From Amoeboaphelidium protococcarum (taxonomy: Eukaryota > Aphelidiomycota > Aphelidea): a stretch of 64,000 nt of DNA. Both the position numbers and the translations under genes were made by a program. Below, piece by piece: positions 1 through 11,644 of the stretch; position 1 is the stretch's first letter, and each line of letters starts with the position of its first letter. The stretch is taken from the NCBI GenBank assembly GCA_023515745.1, contig JALECJ010000001.1, forward strand, positions 558,001 to 622,000, read 5' to 3'. A model generated the notes under the pieces. It was not told the origin of the DNA, did no database searches, and was given only the letters and a program-made list of their open reading frames with translations.

Positions 1-749
1 AAGTTGAGTTCGATAACGTTGACTCTTGGGAAAAAAACATGTGAAAAATGATTACACTCTTTGCCGTATGTATGTCCGCCAAGATGATTAATAATTGTAT
101 GAAAGCATTATGATAGCTAATCTTAATACTATGAGATAAAGCGCAGTCAACAAAAGCTATAAACGCGCATGAACATGGTGTGTGTGACACAACAAAGTTT
201 TTATGAAGGCAAATGCGAGATCACCAACATTCAAAACCTGTTAAACACTCAAAAATTGGCTTATAAAATTCAAGAAAGCAAGGTGTTATATTCAATAGAT
301 CATCATCATATCAGTCACCAAACTAAATCTCTAGGGGAATTGATGAATGAATTGCTTGGCAACCAACTTAATTAGTAATTTCAGGCTCGGCCAATGGGAG
401 GTGAGATCGATCGCCTTGTGAAATTTTCTCGCTGAAACAAAAAAGCTATTCGCCCCACAAGGAAATATTATATTCATTCACCAAGCCCCTGAAGGTGCCT
501 CTTTTTAGTTATTTCTTCTCTGCATTCAAGTTGTTGCTTTAATTAATAAGCAGCTATTGACCGCTATTCCATCTGCGCTTAATTCCACTAAGTGAACCAA
601 TTGGGTTTATTTATACACTGTGACTGCTGCTGATCTGATCTGCCGATAATATTCATTCATCAACAAGGTGCCGATAGATAAATAGATTGATCTGACTAAT
701 TAGTTAACCGAAGATCTTTTTATTATATTTTAGATTTGAGTGAGCAGAA
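1..749. other. Intergenic region, no supported gene
   Basis: AT-rich sequence upstream of the glycosyltransferase gene. A plus-strand frame from ATG 169 to TGA 433-435 (88 residues, two glutamine-type TAG/TAA codons near the end) is open, but with a single stop codon frames of this length are expected by chance and I recognise no family in it. Nothing else is supported here. Confidence 0.6.
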
Positions 750-3692
750 ATGGGAATGTTATAAAGGTAATGGCTTTCGCTGGAATTGCTCTTAGTGTTG
801 TGCCTTCTTTCAGCAGATGTATCCTCTAGATCTCTTTCTGCTGGTGTTAACGGTGCAAAGTCTATTACTGATTAGCACTCTGAAGTGGCCGCGTCGTCAA
901 TGCCTCAACTTGCGGCTGTCCTAAATGATGAGAATCATAGTGGAGTTTATTATGAAAGTCCGTCTGATGTTGACGACAGTAGTAGCAACAGTAAATATGA
1001 ACCTTTGACAAGCGCCGACTATGTCAACATTTCACAATTCAAGAGTGCCAACTTGTCTCAATCTGGCGACTATCCAGGCCGAGTATTTAGTTTTGTTAGC
1101 TAGATTTCGCTCCTCTCTATCGCAAAGTAATGGTGGTTTTCATCCAATTAACAAGAATCTTTTATCTATTAAGAGCCTTAGAAGAATGAGAAGAATTAGA
1201 GTACTTAAGTGCCATTGAATGGATTCAGATTCTGTCAGCATTTGAATGGAGCTGTATTCGATTCTGAAGCTCCGCTATATAAGTCTATTATGGAAGCTAT
1301 CTACTAAGTGGCGCCATTAGAGAAAGACTATGATTAGATCTTGGATCAACTTAGATCTACACCATTGCTATTCCGTTTAAAGTTGAATAAAAAGATTGAA
1401 AAGATGTTTAGTCCTTTGGTGGATTTATAGAGTCCTCTTGTAGTTATTCAAGATGAAAGTTATTAAACTACAGACAGGATTGGATTTGACATGAATGGAA
1501 TTACATCACTGAAAGAGTTTGGCGTTGAAAAGGCAGTTTAGGTTATAGACACCGCTGCAATTGCTCTGTATTAAACTCTTCTACAGCGTCAGTATGGGTT
1601 ATCTGAATAGGAGATTCGAGCATCATTCACAAGAATTTCCTCATAGTAGTAACTCAGTCAGAATCAATCTGCTTCAGATCGCTCAAGTCCTTTCATGAAG
1701 AGTTCGCATGATGCTTTTTATTCTAGTCTGAGATTTGCCTGCTTTTAAGCGGCTGATGGTAACAATCCTCACTTGAAGTACGTGGCTTCTGAGTAATTTC
1801 GGTATAACGATGCTGATAGCAATCCTTTGAAGATCAAATCGGCTTCCCCACTGATTGTCGGTGACAGGAAATTTATGCGGTACATCGATCCGCGGGTGTA
1901 TTTTGATGGCTCAATTAATTATGCTCCTCTGAATTTGGATTTAGTTTAATATGAAGCTGATGCTCTTGCTTTCGATTGGAGATAAAAGTATGTTAATGAT
2001 GTTTACTCCGATGAAGATTTGTTCATCTCTCATGAGCGTCAAGATTCCAAGTTTGATGCTGCACTTTCATCATCGACTTCCTCTGACACTTCAACAAATA
2101 AAGACTAGTAATAGTAGTAGCAGCAGTAGCCCGCTAGAAATGGTCAAATTGGTAAACGATATAGACGAGATGATCTGTCACAGTTTGATCCTATGGCTTC
2201 GTTATCCTCTCATTCCTCAGCGACCGCAGCCACAACTGAGTAGAAAGTTTTCAAGTTGGAGTAGTTCTCCTTGCAACAATTGTCGAAAGTGGCGGACAAG
2301 ATTCGTCAGCGTGATATCAAAGCTTTTGACCGACCACATAAATTGGCCTATTTCGTGTTAGTGCATAAAGGCTTTACTAATTTTGTCAAGCTTTTGGAAT
2401 CTATAATCGATAAGCACGCGGTAATCCTCATACACGTCGATGCCAAGAATCCCGTTCTCAAAGGATAGATTGTAAAGTATGTTGAGCAACAGATGTCATA
2501 AAATCCATCACTCTATGCAAAGACTAAAGTTATGAAGCGATCATTTTATGGCATGTGGGGATAATCATCGCTGGTGTTTGCATAGCTAGCTGGCTTTTTT
2601 GAATTGCTTGAAATGGATTCTGAATGGGATTATGTTATTAACCTGAGTGCCAATGATTTGATGTTAAGATCTAATGATGTGATTTATGATGATTTGGTGT
2701 CGGACTGTCTGGCTCGAAACTAATCTATTCGTCAGTGCAGTTTCATGGGTTATTGGAGTTCAATTGATGCAATTGCTCGCGTTTATGATGCTCCTATGCT
2801 AGCACCTTAATCTACCGTCGTCCACTATAATATGAAAACGGCGATTTTGGATGATGAAGATGTGACAGAGAATGAAAGGATCATTACCAACAATGTACAG
2901 TCGAAGGGTCTACCACAGAATGTTGTTGACACTATGGCTCAAGTTTTGTAGATTCCAGTATCACCTGGTTCTTAGCGGATAGCATTCCCGTATTCTCATT
3001 GGTCTTTGTACAAACATCACTAGTGGGTGGTTCTTGGACGTGATGTGGTTCGTCATTTACAATATAGTCCTACCGCGTCATATGTTGCGGCATTCATGGA
3101 GTTTGGCTTCATTGTTGATGAAATATATTTGGCCACTGTGTTGGCTAATTCTGTTGGATTCATCAAGAAGTCTCTGCCCATCCAGTCGTAGGCTCAATCT
3201 AACAGCAATGTTAATAGGCGTCCATACGCTGGTGTTGGAGAGTTGATTAATGACAGTAAACGATTTATAGAGTTTCCTCTGGCTAGTAAACATCCGCGCA
3301 AGATTATGTTACCTGACCTTAAACTGATGGCGTCGTTGGTATTTAACTAAAGAATTTTTGATGCTCGTAAAGTTGATTTTGGCCATGCTGCCGACTCATA
3401 TATGCTCAGTGAACTGCTTCCCGCTTCATATGGTAGTAAGGATTATAAGAGCTAGTTCCCGTATGCTCGATGGATATTTGATGCAACACTGTATCAGGAT
3501 GATGATGTCATTAAGCAAATGCAATAGTACAAGAAACTTTTATCGTCACACAAAGTGGATTTTGATAAGGTGTATCCTCTACTCAAAAGTATAGCTGATT
3601 TCAAGTTGATTGACTGGGTTAACACGTATTATCCTCGTCTGTTATTACGAATAATGAATGATCAAGGGGGATCCTAATAGACTTTAAATTGA
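750..3692 (+). CDS. Core-2/I-branching (xylosyltransferase-like) glycosyltransferase
   Basis: Single exon, 980 aa, stop TGA 3690-3692. The N-terminus (residues about 5-24) is a hydrophobic signal peptide or type II signal anchor. A long Ser/Gln-rich stem follows, with eight consecutive Gln at residues 453-460 (2106-2129). The catalytic region is about residues 530-850. It starts with a typical 'AYFVLVHKG' strand, then 'ILIHVDAK', 'INLSANDLML' (counterpart of the SGQD-type motif of family GT14) and 'PYSHWSLYKHHQWVVL'. Such enzymes transfer GlcNAc or xylose from UDP-sugars to O-glycans or proteoglycan cores in the Golgi. Dozens of in-frame TAA/TAG codons occur and there is no TGA before the end. 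The start at 750 is chosen because it provides the hydrophobic N-terminus. The exact sugar and acceptor are unknown. Confidence 0.88.
2106..2129 (+). repeat. Poly-glutamine run written with mixed TAG/TAA/CAG codons
   Basis: Eight Gln codons in the stem of the glycosyltransferase: TAG TAA TAG TAG TAG CAG CAG TAG. The run is interpretable only if TAA and TAG code for Gln, so it is internal evidence for the genetic code. Confidence 0.85.
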
Positions 3693-3862
3693 ACTTTTAA
3701 TTCGTATCTGTTTTTAATGATTTTAACTCTCTTGATTATAGTTTTATAGTAAGACATTTAAGAGTGTAACAAAGGAGACAATAATAAATGAGAGACGTAC
3801 TGTATTATACGTTCAAATATCAGCTGATCAATAAATATTAAGGCGACATCAAGTCCAGGGAC

Positions 3863-5129
3863 TCACAGCTTCAATGGCTTTGGCTGTTCCCAAGTAAAAT
3901 CGGTTCTACCAAAATGACCATAGCTGGCAGTCTTCTAATAGACAGGCTTAGTCAAGTCCAGATCACGAACGATGAAACCAGGACGCAAATCAAAATTGTT
4001 CTAAATAATCTGCAACAGCTCACCATTGGTGTAAGTCTTTCCAGTCTTTGGGTTGGTGGCAGAAGTGCCATAGGTATCGACAAAAATACTCAGTGGGTGA
4101 GAGACACCAATAGCATAACTCAGCTGCACCAGACAACGGCGAGCCAACTTGGCGCTCACCAGTGACTTGGCAACCCAGCGGGCAGCGTATGCAGCAGAAC
4201 GATCCACCTTACTGAAATCCTTTCCACTGAAAGCTCCACCACCGTGACAGCCCCAACCACCGTACGTGTCAACAATGATCTTACGACCAGTCAGACCAGC
4301 ATCACCCTGAGGACCACCAATAACGAATCTTCCGGAAGGCTGCAAGTGGTAGATGGTGCGCTCATCCAGCATGTTGGCAGGCACAACAGCCTTGATCACC
4401 TACTCCTTCAGAGCCTTCTTCATGGAGTCATTGTCAATCTCTGGCGCGTGCTGAGTAGAGATGACAACGGTGTGGACACGCAGAGGGACCATGGCACCAT
4501 TCTCATTACGGTACTCAATGGTGACCTGGGTCTTACTATCAGGACGCAGCCAGCCAAGAGTGCCATTCTTACGCAGCTCGGTCATCTTCTGGTTCAGACG
4601 GTGAGCCATGGTGACGGTGGCTGGCATAAGCTCAGGAGTCTCGTCAGTAGCATAACCAAACATGATACCCTGATCACCGGCACCAATGTCCTCAACTGCA
4701 GTAGAGGTTTGCACCAGACCTTGAGCAATGTCAGGAGACTGCTGCTCAATGGCAACCAGCACATTACAGGTCTTGTAATCGAATCCCTTGTCAGAGTTGT
4801 CATAACCAATGTCTCTGATCACACCACGGATAATCTTCTGGTAGTCCAAAGATGCCTTGGTGGTAATTTCACCGAGGACCATGACCATACCAGTCTTGGT
4901 ACAGGTTTCACAAGCAACCTTAGAGAGAGGATCCTGCTTCAGGCATGCATCCAAGATGGCGTCAGACACTTGGTCACAAATCTTATCTACATAAGTTCAA
5001 ATAAACGAGTAATAATTATGAGATGGTGAGCAACGAAAAAGCTAAAAACAATATGTAAATATTACCTGGATGGCCCTCACCGACAGATTCAGAAGTGAAC
5101 AGGAACGTGTCGTTATTCTCTTGGGTCAT
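3863..5129 (-). CDS. S-adenosylmethionine synthetase (methionine adenosyltransferase)
   Basis: Two exons, complement(join(3863..4986,5066..5129)), 395 aa, normal family length. It makes S-adenosylmethionine from methionine and ATP in the cytosol. Visible signatures: '[12 protein letters not shown]' split by the intron inside the Asp codon, '[12 protein letters not shown]' (ATP-binding), '[16 protein letters not shown]' (the glycine-rich loop) and the C-terminal 'YGHFGR'. Gln positions are written TAG or TAA, for example the codon at 4001-4003. The 79-bp intron (4987-5065) starts GTAAT and ends TGTAG. The gene is divergent from IDH across a 0.8 kb spacer. Confidence 0.97.
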
Positions 5130-5921
5130 TGGCAGATTCTACTATTATTGCTATACGGCAGCAGGCATAAGTTTTTAAATGTGAGTCGTGTTGAGCTCTT
5201 AAAGAGAAGAAGAAAATGAGAGCGCGTGGCGGGAGGCTTTCTTTCAAGCTCTCTCTTTCTCTTTCTCTCTATCTCTTAGGATGGCGCGTCATTGCAGCGG
5301 GGAGGAGGCTTTTGTTGATTTTTTCAAATTTGAGCGCGCGTCGGTTGACTTTCGGCAATCTCTCAATCGCGATAAGCTTTTACTGCTAGTGTTAGTCGGC
5401 CAGCCACACTTTTCACGCTTTCACCGCGTACGCCCCCACTCTATTTTCAGACGAGGCGTTTCATACCATTTGATCACGTCATTGTTTATAAACTATTCTG
5501 TACAGCGCACACACTCTCCTTAACTTTATCTTTTAATCTATTGTTTAAATCTCTCCTTAACGCACAATTCTGTACTATAGTTTACATCTCTTGTTTTAAA
5601 GTAAAGGCTCTCCAAATGAAAAGAAAAGAATAAAACATTTTAAGCATCACCTTCCATTATGAAAACAGTACAGTAAAAGGCGCGTTAATACTCTTAGCGG
5701 GGTGAAACAGACCAGGCGTGAGTCAACCAATACACGCGCGTTCCTTTACCGCGTTTAATGCCAGGCTCTTATTGAGTATTCCAGTCTTTCACTCGTTCAT
5801 TCATTTCATTCTAAGGAGTGTTACTATTTATTCTTTATTCAATTTAATCAACGTTTTGTAACAATTTGATAATTTTGAAGCGATTTTAAAATTTGATAGT
5901 TTTATCACCATCACACAGGAA
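5130..5921. other. Divergent intergenic region between SAM synthetase and IDH
   Basis: About 0.8 kb shared upstream region. It holds a pyrimidine-rich tract at about 5249-5277 (CTCTCTTTCTC type), a GC-richer patch with several GCGCG words, and AT-rich sequence near the IDH start. An open frame from 5281 has no recognisable product. Promoters must lie here, but no specific element can be assigned. Confidence 0.6.
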
Positions 5922-7312
5922 ATGACTGAAGAGATGCTAAAAAATTGTAAGATCAACTTTTAAGATATTGCTCTAACTAAATTTTAATATGAATGTCGTA
6001 ATTTCTATATTTTCTGTGTGTAGTTAAAAAAATACAGGTTCGTAATCCGGTGGTGGAGATGGATGGCGATGAGATGACAAGGGTCATCTGGAAGGCTATC
6101 AAGGACAAGCTTGTGCTTCCATTTCTGTAGTTTGGCAATGAGAAGAACGATGGATTGTTGTACTTTGATTTGGGCATGGAGCACAGAGATGCCACTGATG
6201 ACAAGGTTACTGTGGATGCAGCAGAGGCTATCAGAAAATGTAATGTGGGAATCAAATGTGCAACCATCACGCCTGACGAAGCTAGAGTTGAGGAATTCAA
6301 GTTGAAGAAGATGTGGAAGAGTCCTAACGGTACTATTCGTAATATCTTGAATGGTACAGTGTTCAGAGAGCCTATTCTGATTGACGGTATTCCGCGTCTG
6401 GTTCCTCAATGGAATAAGCCTATTGTTATTGGAAGACACGCATTTGGTGACTAGTATCGTGCCACTGAGATGCGTGTGAATGAGCCTGGAACCCTCAAGT
6501 TGGTATTTACTTCTGATAAAGATGGCTCGGTTAAGGAGGAGACTGTTTACAAGTTTACCGAACCTGGTGTTGCCATGTCCATGTACAACAGTCTGCCATC
6601 TATTGAGGGATTCGCCCATGCTTCTTTCAAGATGGCCTTGTAGAAGAATATGCCCCTGTACTTGAGCACAAAGAACACCATTTTGAAAACTTATGATGGT
6701 CTTTTCAAGGATACTTTCTAGCGTCTGTATGACACTCAGTACAAGAAGGAGTTTGAATCCCGTAAATTGTGGTATGAACATCGTCTCATTGACGACATGG
6801 TTGCGTATTGTATCAAGTCTGATGGTGGATACGTTTGGGCATGTAAGAATTATGACGGAGATGTTCAGTCTGATACCGTTGCATAAGGCTATGGTTCTCT
6901 GGGATTGATGACTTCCGTTCTAATGTCTCCAGATGGAAAGACTGTTGAAAGTGAGGCTGCTCACGGCACAGTGACGCGTCACTACAGAGTGTGGTAGAAG
7001 GGAGGCAAGACGAGCACGAATTCTGTCGCGTCAATATTTGCATGGACTCGTGGCCTGATGCATCGTGCCAAGTTGGATGCTGAGACTGATGGTGCCGAGT
7101 CGGCTAGACTGAAGAAGTGGTGTGATTTGTTAGAAGAGTCTTGTGTGGAATTAATCGGTAAGGACCGTAAGATGACTAAGGATTTGGCTTTGGCTATTCA
7201 TGGTGCCAAGATGAAGGAGTCTGATTATGTGGAGACTTTTGAGTTTATCGATTTGATTCACAACAAGCTGGCCAAGAAGATCACCAGTGAGAAGTCTCTG
7301 GCTTCCGCATGA
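5922..7312 (+). CDS. NADP-dependent isocitrate dehydrogenase
   Basis: Two exons, join(5922..5946,6024..7312), 437 aa. It oxidises isocitrate to 2-oxoglutarate with NADP+. Family landmarks in order: '[14 protein letters not shown]', 'NGTVFREPI', '[15 protein letters not shown]', '[21 protein letters not shown]', '[11 protein letters not shown]' and 'SIFAWTRGL'. The Q in 'VAQGYGSLG' is encoded by TAA, and the Q after 'RHYRVW' by TAG, so the gene directly shows the reassigned code. The 77-bp intron (5947-6023) starts GTAAG, ends TGTAG and contains CTAAC, a possible branch site. There is no mitochondrial presequence and no peroxisomal SKL end, so a cytosolic form is likely. Confidence 0.97.
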
Positions 7313-7544
7313 CTATCTAAGCTTTGAGCTCTGTGGACTCCATTAGTTGATACGTCGTGCCCATGTGTGATTGTGCTTCCGATGTATGATACATCTGATC
7401 GAAATTAGCTACGTGAAGAATTATATCTCACAATTTGTTCACTCAAGACTTATTTCTATTTCCCATATATTTATTTAAGACTTATCTGCAATGATATAAT
7501 CTTGAATCTCCTCATTAGCAATTAATGAAGTTTCTTGGCGTGCT

Positions 7545-7548
7545 TTAA
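7545..7548. repeat. TTAA target-site duplication, left
   Basis: TTAA directly next to the left inverted end of the piggyBac element; matched by TTAA at 10229-10232. Confidence 0.95.
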
Positions 7549-7561
7549 CCCTTTCGCTCCC
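7549..7561 (+). repeat. piggyBac terminal inverted repeat, left
   Basis: CCCTTTCGCTCCC, the exact reverse complement of 10216-10228. The length (13 bp) and leading CCC match the family. Confidence 0.95.
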
Positions 7562-8077
7562 GAGAAAAAATCGCCCGACGAACGAACAAGTCGCGACAAC
7601 TCTAATCTTTTAATTACTCTTATTGAAACAAAAATTATAGTAGGAACTTTGGAATTTTTGTAATATACTTATTTTTGTCTGCAGTTTTTATAATACAATC
7701 TTTTGAATAGCTTCCTTAAGATTCCTGGTCTTAAAGCTTGCGCTATGACGTTAGAAGCTGATTTTTGTAGATGTGGGGATGATCCGTTTAGTAGACCAAT
7801 ATGTTTGAAGTATGACCCGGAATTTTAGTGTTACGTAAAGAAAATGATGTCTTCTACCTGCCCAAGCAAGGAGAAGCGTTTTCAATGTTACCGCTTTGCT
7901 GCAAGACGATTGTAAGTTTACGATCACAGAGTGAAATTGCCTGATTGTGTGGTCGAACTGATTAGACATTTATTCAGTGACGAATGAAGATTATGACCTC
8001 AAATTTTTTCTGAAGACTAAGTTTAATATATTTTATAATCTGGAAAAAAAATTTATTTCTTTTAATATCACCCAAGT

Positions 8078-10069
8078 TCACCAGAGCAATTTCTCGTGAT
8101 AATCTCTAAAATGCAGTTCACACAAGTATACCTTACCTGGGCACTTGTCACATAAGATTTTACGTCGATTTTAGCATCCTTCCATACAACAGTATGGTAC
8201 CTTTTATATAGTATCATCCTTTACGGGTAAATGCCACTTTCCAGCGTCAGGAAAGCGCAGCTATCCTTTAGCGCGTTTTGCTGATGAAGCCTATCCAAAC
8301 GCGGTGGCATTTTAAGGCGCTGGAGTAGCTTACGGTACCTACAATTAATTTTTAACGCTTCTTTTCGGCGCATTAGATCGATATGACTACACAAAGAATT
8401 TATCAGAAGCCAAAAGCAGCTATCTTACCTTCTGATCCGCAATCAACTCCTCAATCAGTGTTAAACGAAACTGAAGTTACGTAACATTCGACGCGGCCTC
8501 CTCACTGGTACCAGAGTTTAATTCATAATTAAACATCTAAAAACTATTAATTACAGTCATATCAAGCAGCCAGTAAAAAACCGGTATCCACCATCGCTTA
8601 CTCCGCGCTCCACAGCTGTAATAAGATCTCATTTGATCAATGCGATCAACACCGTTCATATACTAATTATAGTCCTATATGATAGCAGGGCGCTACAATT
8701 CAAGTGACTTGCCTTTTTTATCATATCTTCTGACTGGAGTGGCCTCACCAGACTTATGAAAATTGGTAAGCGCCGTCACAACCTTCTTATCCTTCCAAGA
8801 TGTGGCCATCAGCCCATTGCTAACAGCCCACAAGAACCCGCCTCTTTCCATCTTTTCGACCTACTTTGCCATCTCTTTTGGGAATCCTTTACGATTCTTT
8901 TAAAAAGTACCACAGGCATAAACTTTTTTATCCAAAAGTGCGCGAAAAAGTTCAGTGGATGTATAATAATTGTCCATATAAAGTTTGACATTCTTTGTAC
9001 GAATTTTTGAGATCAGATCCAGTACGACGCCAGATGAGAGCCCAGTGCCATATTCTCCACCCTTCCCTGTATAAATCTTAAACTATACCACATAAGGCAC
9101 CACAGAATCTGCCAAGACAAACACCTTGATCCCCCACTTGGTCGGTTTGTCCTTCATATATTGTTTAAAGTGGAGCCGACCAGTGTAAGGGATCATAGCT
9201 TCATCTATTGATGCTCTATCATGAATATTCCAATTATTTTTGAATTGCTCATTCAATTCTGTCACTAGCCACCCAACTTTCTTCATCGGATCGCGCTTGA
9301 ATTTTGCTAGATATCGCTCCTTGAGATCCGTGCGTAGACTGACCACAGAAGCTATTTCCTGAAATCTGTTGCGAGACATGACATCTCTGACATATCCAAT
9401 AGACATTCTTTGATGGGTAGACCAGTAATCAGCTATTTTTGGCAATTATACTATCCCCATATACAATACAATGCCAACATAAGCCTTCAACTCACGCATT
9501 GTTATATGTGTGAAATCCTTCAATTTCTTCTTCACCTACGCATATCTACATTAAAAGACGTGATGTTACGAAAAAAATTTTTTAGCTTACTCGTTGGAGG
9601 TATCTAATATCCTCTGCCACGTTTTTTGGGTCCATAAAGTCTCAAAGTAATGGAGAGCCACGGTTTAAACTTTAGAGGTACCAAACGCGTGAGAGAAGTC
9701 CCAACGCTTAATAGGCCCAGGAAGTGTAGACTATCTTGATAAGAACTCTGAAACTTATGGATTATATGCTTGACCTATTATCCACTACTCATCCATCTTA
9801 CCTTTGATCTTGCCAGATGACTTCTATGATACGACGGTGGCGGTTGATTGGACAAAACCATCCTCTTCATCATCAGACGATGATATTGCAGACGAGTCAG
9901 ATGAATGCACAACAAAAGTAGGCTCATTCTCATCGTCAGGATAAGCTTATTCAATATATTGAGCAGCTTGTCTCTTGCGGAGTTAGTACTAGCCAGAAGA
10001 GGCATCGGAATTGGCATCAGAATCGTCGATTTATGGCAAATTTAAGCTTTCTTAGTCAGCACTAGACAT
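8078..10069 (-). CDS. piggyBac transposase
   Basis: 663 aa in one frame from ATG 10067-10069 to TGA 8078-8080, with many Gln codons written TAA/TAG and no other stop. An acidic, Ser-rich N-terminus is followed by the DDE core. The three catalytic Asp are visible in 'SIDEAMIPYTGR', 'KVFVLADS' and 'LYMDNYYTS'; the last leads into 'GTFQKNRKGFPKE', and 'WKDKKVV' follows. The C-terminus is a Cys/His-rich zinc-binding domain (YCC, CxxxC, CDKC, CELHF, YHEK) that in the family binds the transposon ends. The gene uses the same altered code as the host, so it has either been resident a long time or came from a donor with the same code. Confidence 0.95.
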
Positions 10070-10197
10070 ATCAGGTAAAAAATTGATGCGTATAATTTAA
10101 AAGAGCGTATTTTAATTATTAAGATTAAATGAAATTAAAATATATCATGTTTTGACTGATTTTAAAGTATTTGATCAAAGTTACCCCTTTTCGCGAT

Positions 10198-10211
10198 GGT
10201 AAGATCTTACC
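10198..10211. repeat. 14-bp palindrome next to the right piggyBac end
   Basis: GGTAAGATCTTACC is perfectly palindromic and lies 4 bp inside the right terminal repeat. It could be a subterminal transposase-binding element; this is inference from position only. Confidence 0.6.
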
Positions 10212-10215
10212 GTTT

Positions 10216-10228
10216 GGGAGCGAAAGGG
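10216..10228 (-). repeat. piggyBac terminal inverted repeat, right
   Basis: GGGAGCGAAAGGG, the exact complement of the left end at 7549-7561, followed at once by TTAA. Confidence 0.95.
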
Positions 10229-10232
10229 TTAA
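10229..10232. repeat. TTAA target-site duplication, right
   Basis: TTAA directly outside the right inverted end; partner of 7545-7548. Confidence 0.95.
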
Positions 10233-10399
10233 ATGCATTCGTAATGAAACTGTTCAGATCTGTGTCCGACGCGATGTTCCTCGCTCTCATTCGGTTTCAC
10301 TCGTTTTAGCTTACTGTATGCATTTCCATTGTTGCTATTGTTTCAACAGTACAGTATCACAAGCCAATTGTCACTCATAACTCCCTTTTTAGATCAGAT

Positions 10400-11419
10400 A
10401 TGAACATCCCTTTTAATCGACATTGTCATATGTGCAATGATTTCGGGGTACCTTTGTATGCTTGTAAAAAATGTAAGTTGGTATTTTACTGCAACGCTGA
10501 GTGTGAATAAAACGCCATTGAGTGGGGTCATGGTGCTGATTGCAATAAAATGAAGCGTTTGCTGAAGAAGGAAGCTGTGGAAGCTGATAAATTGCGACAT
10601 ATGGAAGTGTGGCCAGGTAAAATTGTGAATTTCTGGGATGAGAAGTACGCTGGAAGTTTTTGGGAGTTAACCGAAACCCGTAATTTCATGTGCACCAAGT
10701 ACAATGTGGCCATTCATTTCATGGAGAAGATGCGTAGTGTTGATGCCTACCAGAAGATGGAAGAGTATTTCCTGGAGATGTTACGTCTTTGCAGAAGTGA
10801 CAATGTTGGAGTACGTTTGATTTTGCCGGCTGTATATCTTATGCTTGGCAAAGAGCAGGAGTGTTACGATTTTATAAAGTGGTTTCAGTGTTATCCAGTT
10901 AATGGATACGACTGGGGCAATATGGATCTTCCATTCTTAAATTATGAGCAGCATAATTTCTTGGACGAATTACCTGAAGAGTTTATATCTGAGTACATCA
11001 ATGTTGAGATGGTTTTGGCGTTGGCGTTAATTAAATTTCGTGCTTTACGCTCATTGAAGGATGCTTTAAATTCGGAATGCGATTTATCTCGTTTACCTCA
11101 AGTACTTTTACGTCATTTGCCAGCAGATTTGAATGAAAAGGTGCTGACGGAGAAGGTTCAGCTTGTACAAAAGCACTTTGACATATTGTTTGAGCGTATA
11201 GACAAGCATAATCGTCGAATTTGGCGCGCCATTCTAGAACCAGGACCGCTTATAAATTAACAAGAGCCAGAGTTAATAGTTTAGAATACTGCGAATGAAG
11301 CCTACGCCATAGTGAGATCGTTTCTTCGTCCATGGGAGTGGACAGAAGGCGCCATTGAGTATCTTGAAACTCGTCTAGGAGAAGACACGCGGTATGACGC
11401 AGAGATTTAGTAGTTTTGA
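10400..11419 (+). CDS. MYND-type zinc-finger protein, copy 1
   Basis: Single exon, 339 aa, stop TGA 11417-11419. The N-terminal MYND finger (residues about 8-52) has the ordered metal ligands CHMC, CKKC, YCNAEC and HxxxC ('HGADC'). The rest is helical and resembles the region that follows MYND in many fungal and protist proteins of unknown role ('DNVGVRLILPAVYLMLG', 'YDFIKWF'). MYND fingers usually mediate protein-protein contacts. The gene is the upstream member of a tandem pair with 11645-12664; both encode exactly 339 residues. It begins 168 bp after the piggyBac insertion. Confidence 0.85.
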
Positions 11420-11644
11420 ATATAATTTGGATTTTTGTGCGTACTAGATTGAAATGATATAAATGATGATGCTAATTACGTGACGTTTATACCACCTAGG
11501 TACCGTAGTTCTGAACGGCTCAATGATGCCTTGACGTGGCGTTTGGTTGAAATCGGCGCGGCCTGTTTCATTTTCTTTTCAACGCTATTCCACTTTGCAC
11601 AGAGTACAGTATAGGCATCCTCTAAAATTGCAATTTTCGCAAAG

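Larger units (their letters stand above)
7549..10228 (-). mobile_element. Complete piggyBac-family DNA transposon
   Basis: A 2,680-bp element bounded by perfect 13-bp inverted ends, CCCTTTCGCTCCC at 7549-7561 and its complement at 10216-10228, each flanked by TTAA (7545-7548 and 10229-10232). TTAA target duplication and 13-bp ends starting with CCC are diagnostic of piggyBac elements. Inside is one full-length transposase on the minus strand. About 0.5 kb of non-coding sequence separates its stop from the left end, and about 0.15 kb lies between its start and the right end. No frameshift or internal TGA was found, so the copy looks autonomous. Confidence 0.95.

Noticed and set aside
169-435. 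Possible 88-aa gene upstream of the glycosyltransferase
   Set aside because: Open frames of this length are expected by chance when only TGA stops translation; no family, paralogue or splice evidence.
750-3692. Widespread nonsense mutations (pseudogenes) instead of code change
   Set aside because: TAA/TAG occur in nearly every conserved gene, often at Gln positions, while TGA is confined to gene ends and frames are intact.
4244-5029. 261-codon plus-strand open frame antisense to SAM synthetase
   Set aside because: Lies wholly inside a conserved gene on the other strand and across its intron; composition follows from antisense of that gene.
6005-6781. 258-codon minus-strand frame inside IDH
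   Set aside because: Antisense shadow of the conserved IDH coding sequence.
8809-9010. Separate small genes inside the 8-10 kb region
   Set aside because: Explained by the single piggyBac transposase frame on the minus strand; the pieces are other frames or fragments split by TAA/TAG.
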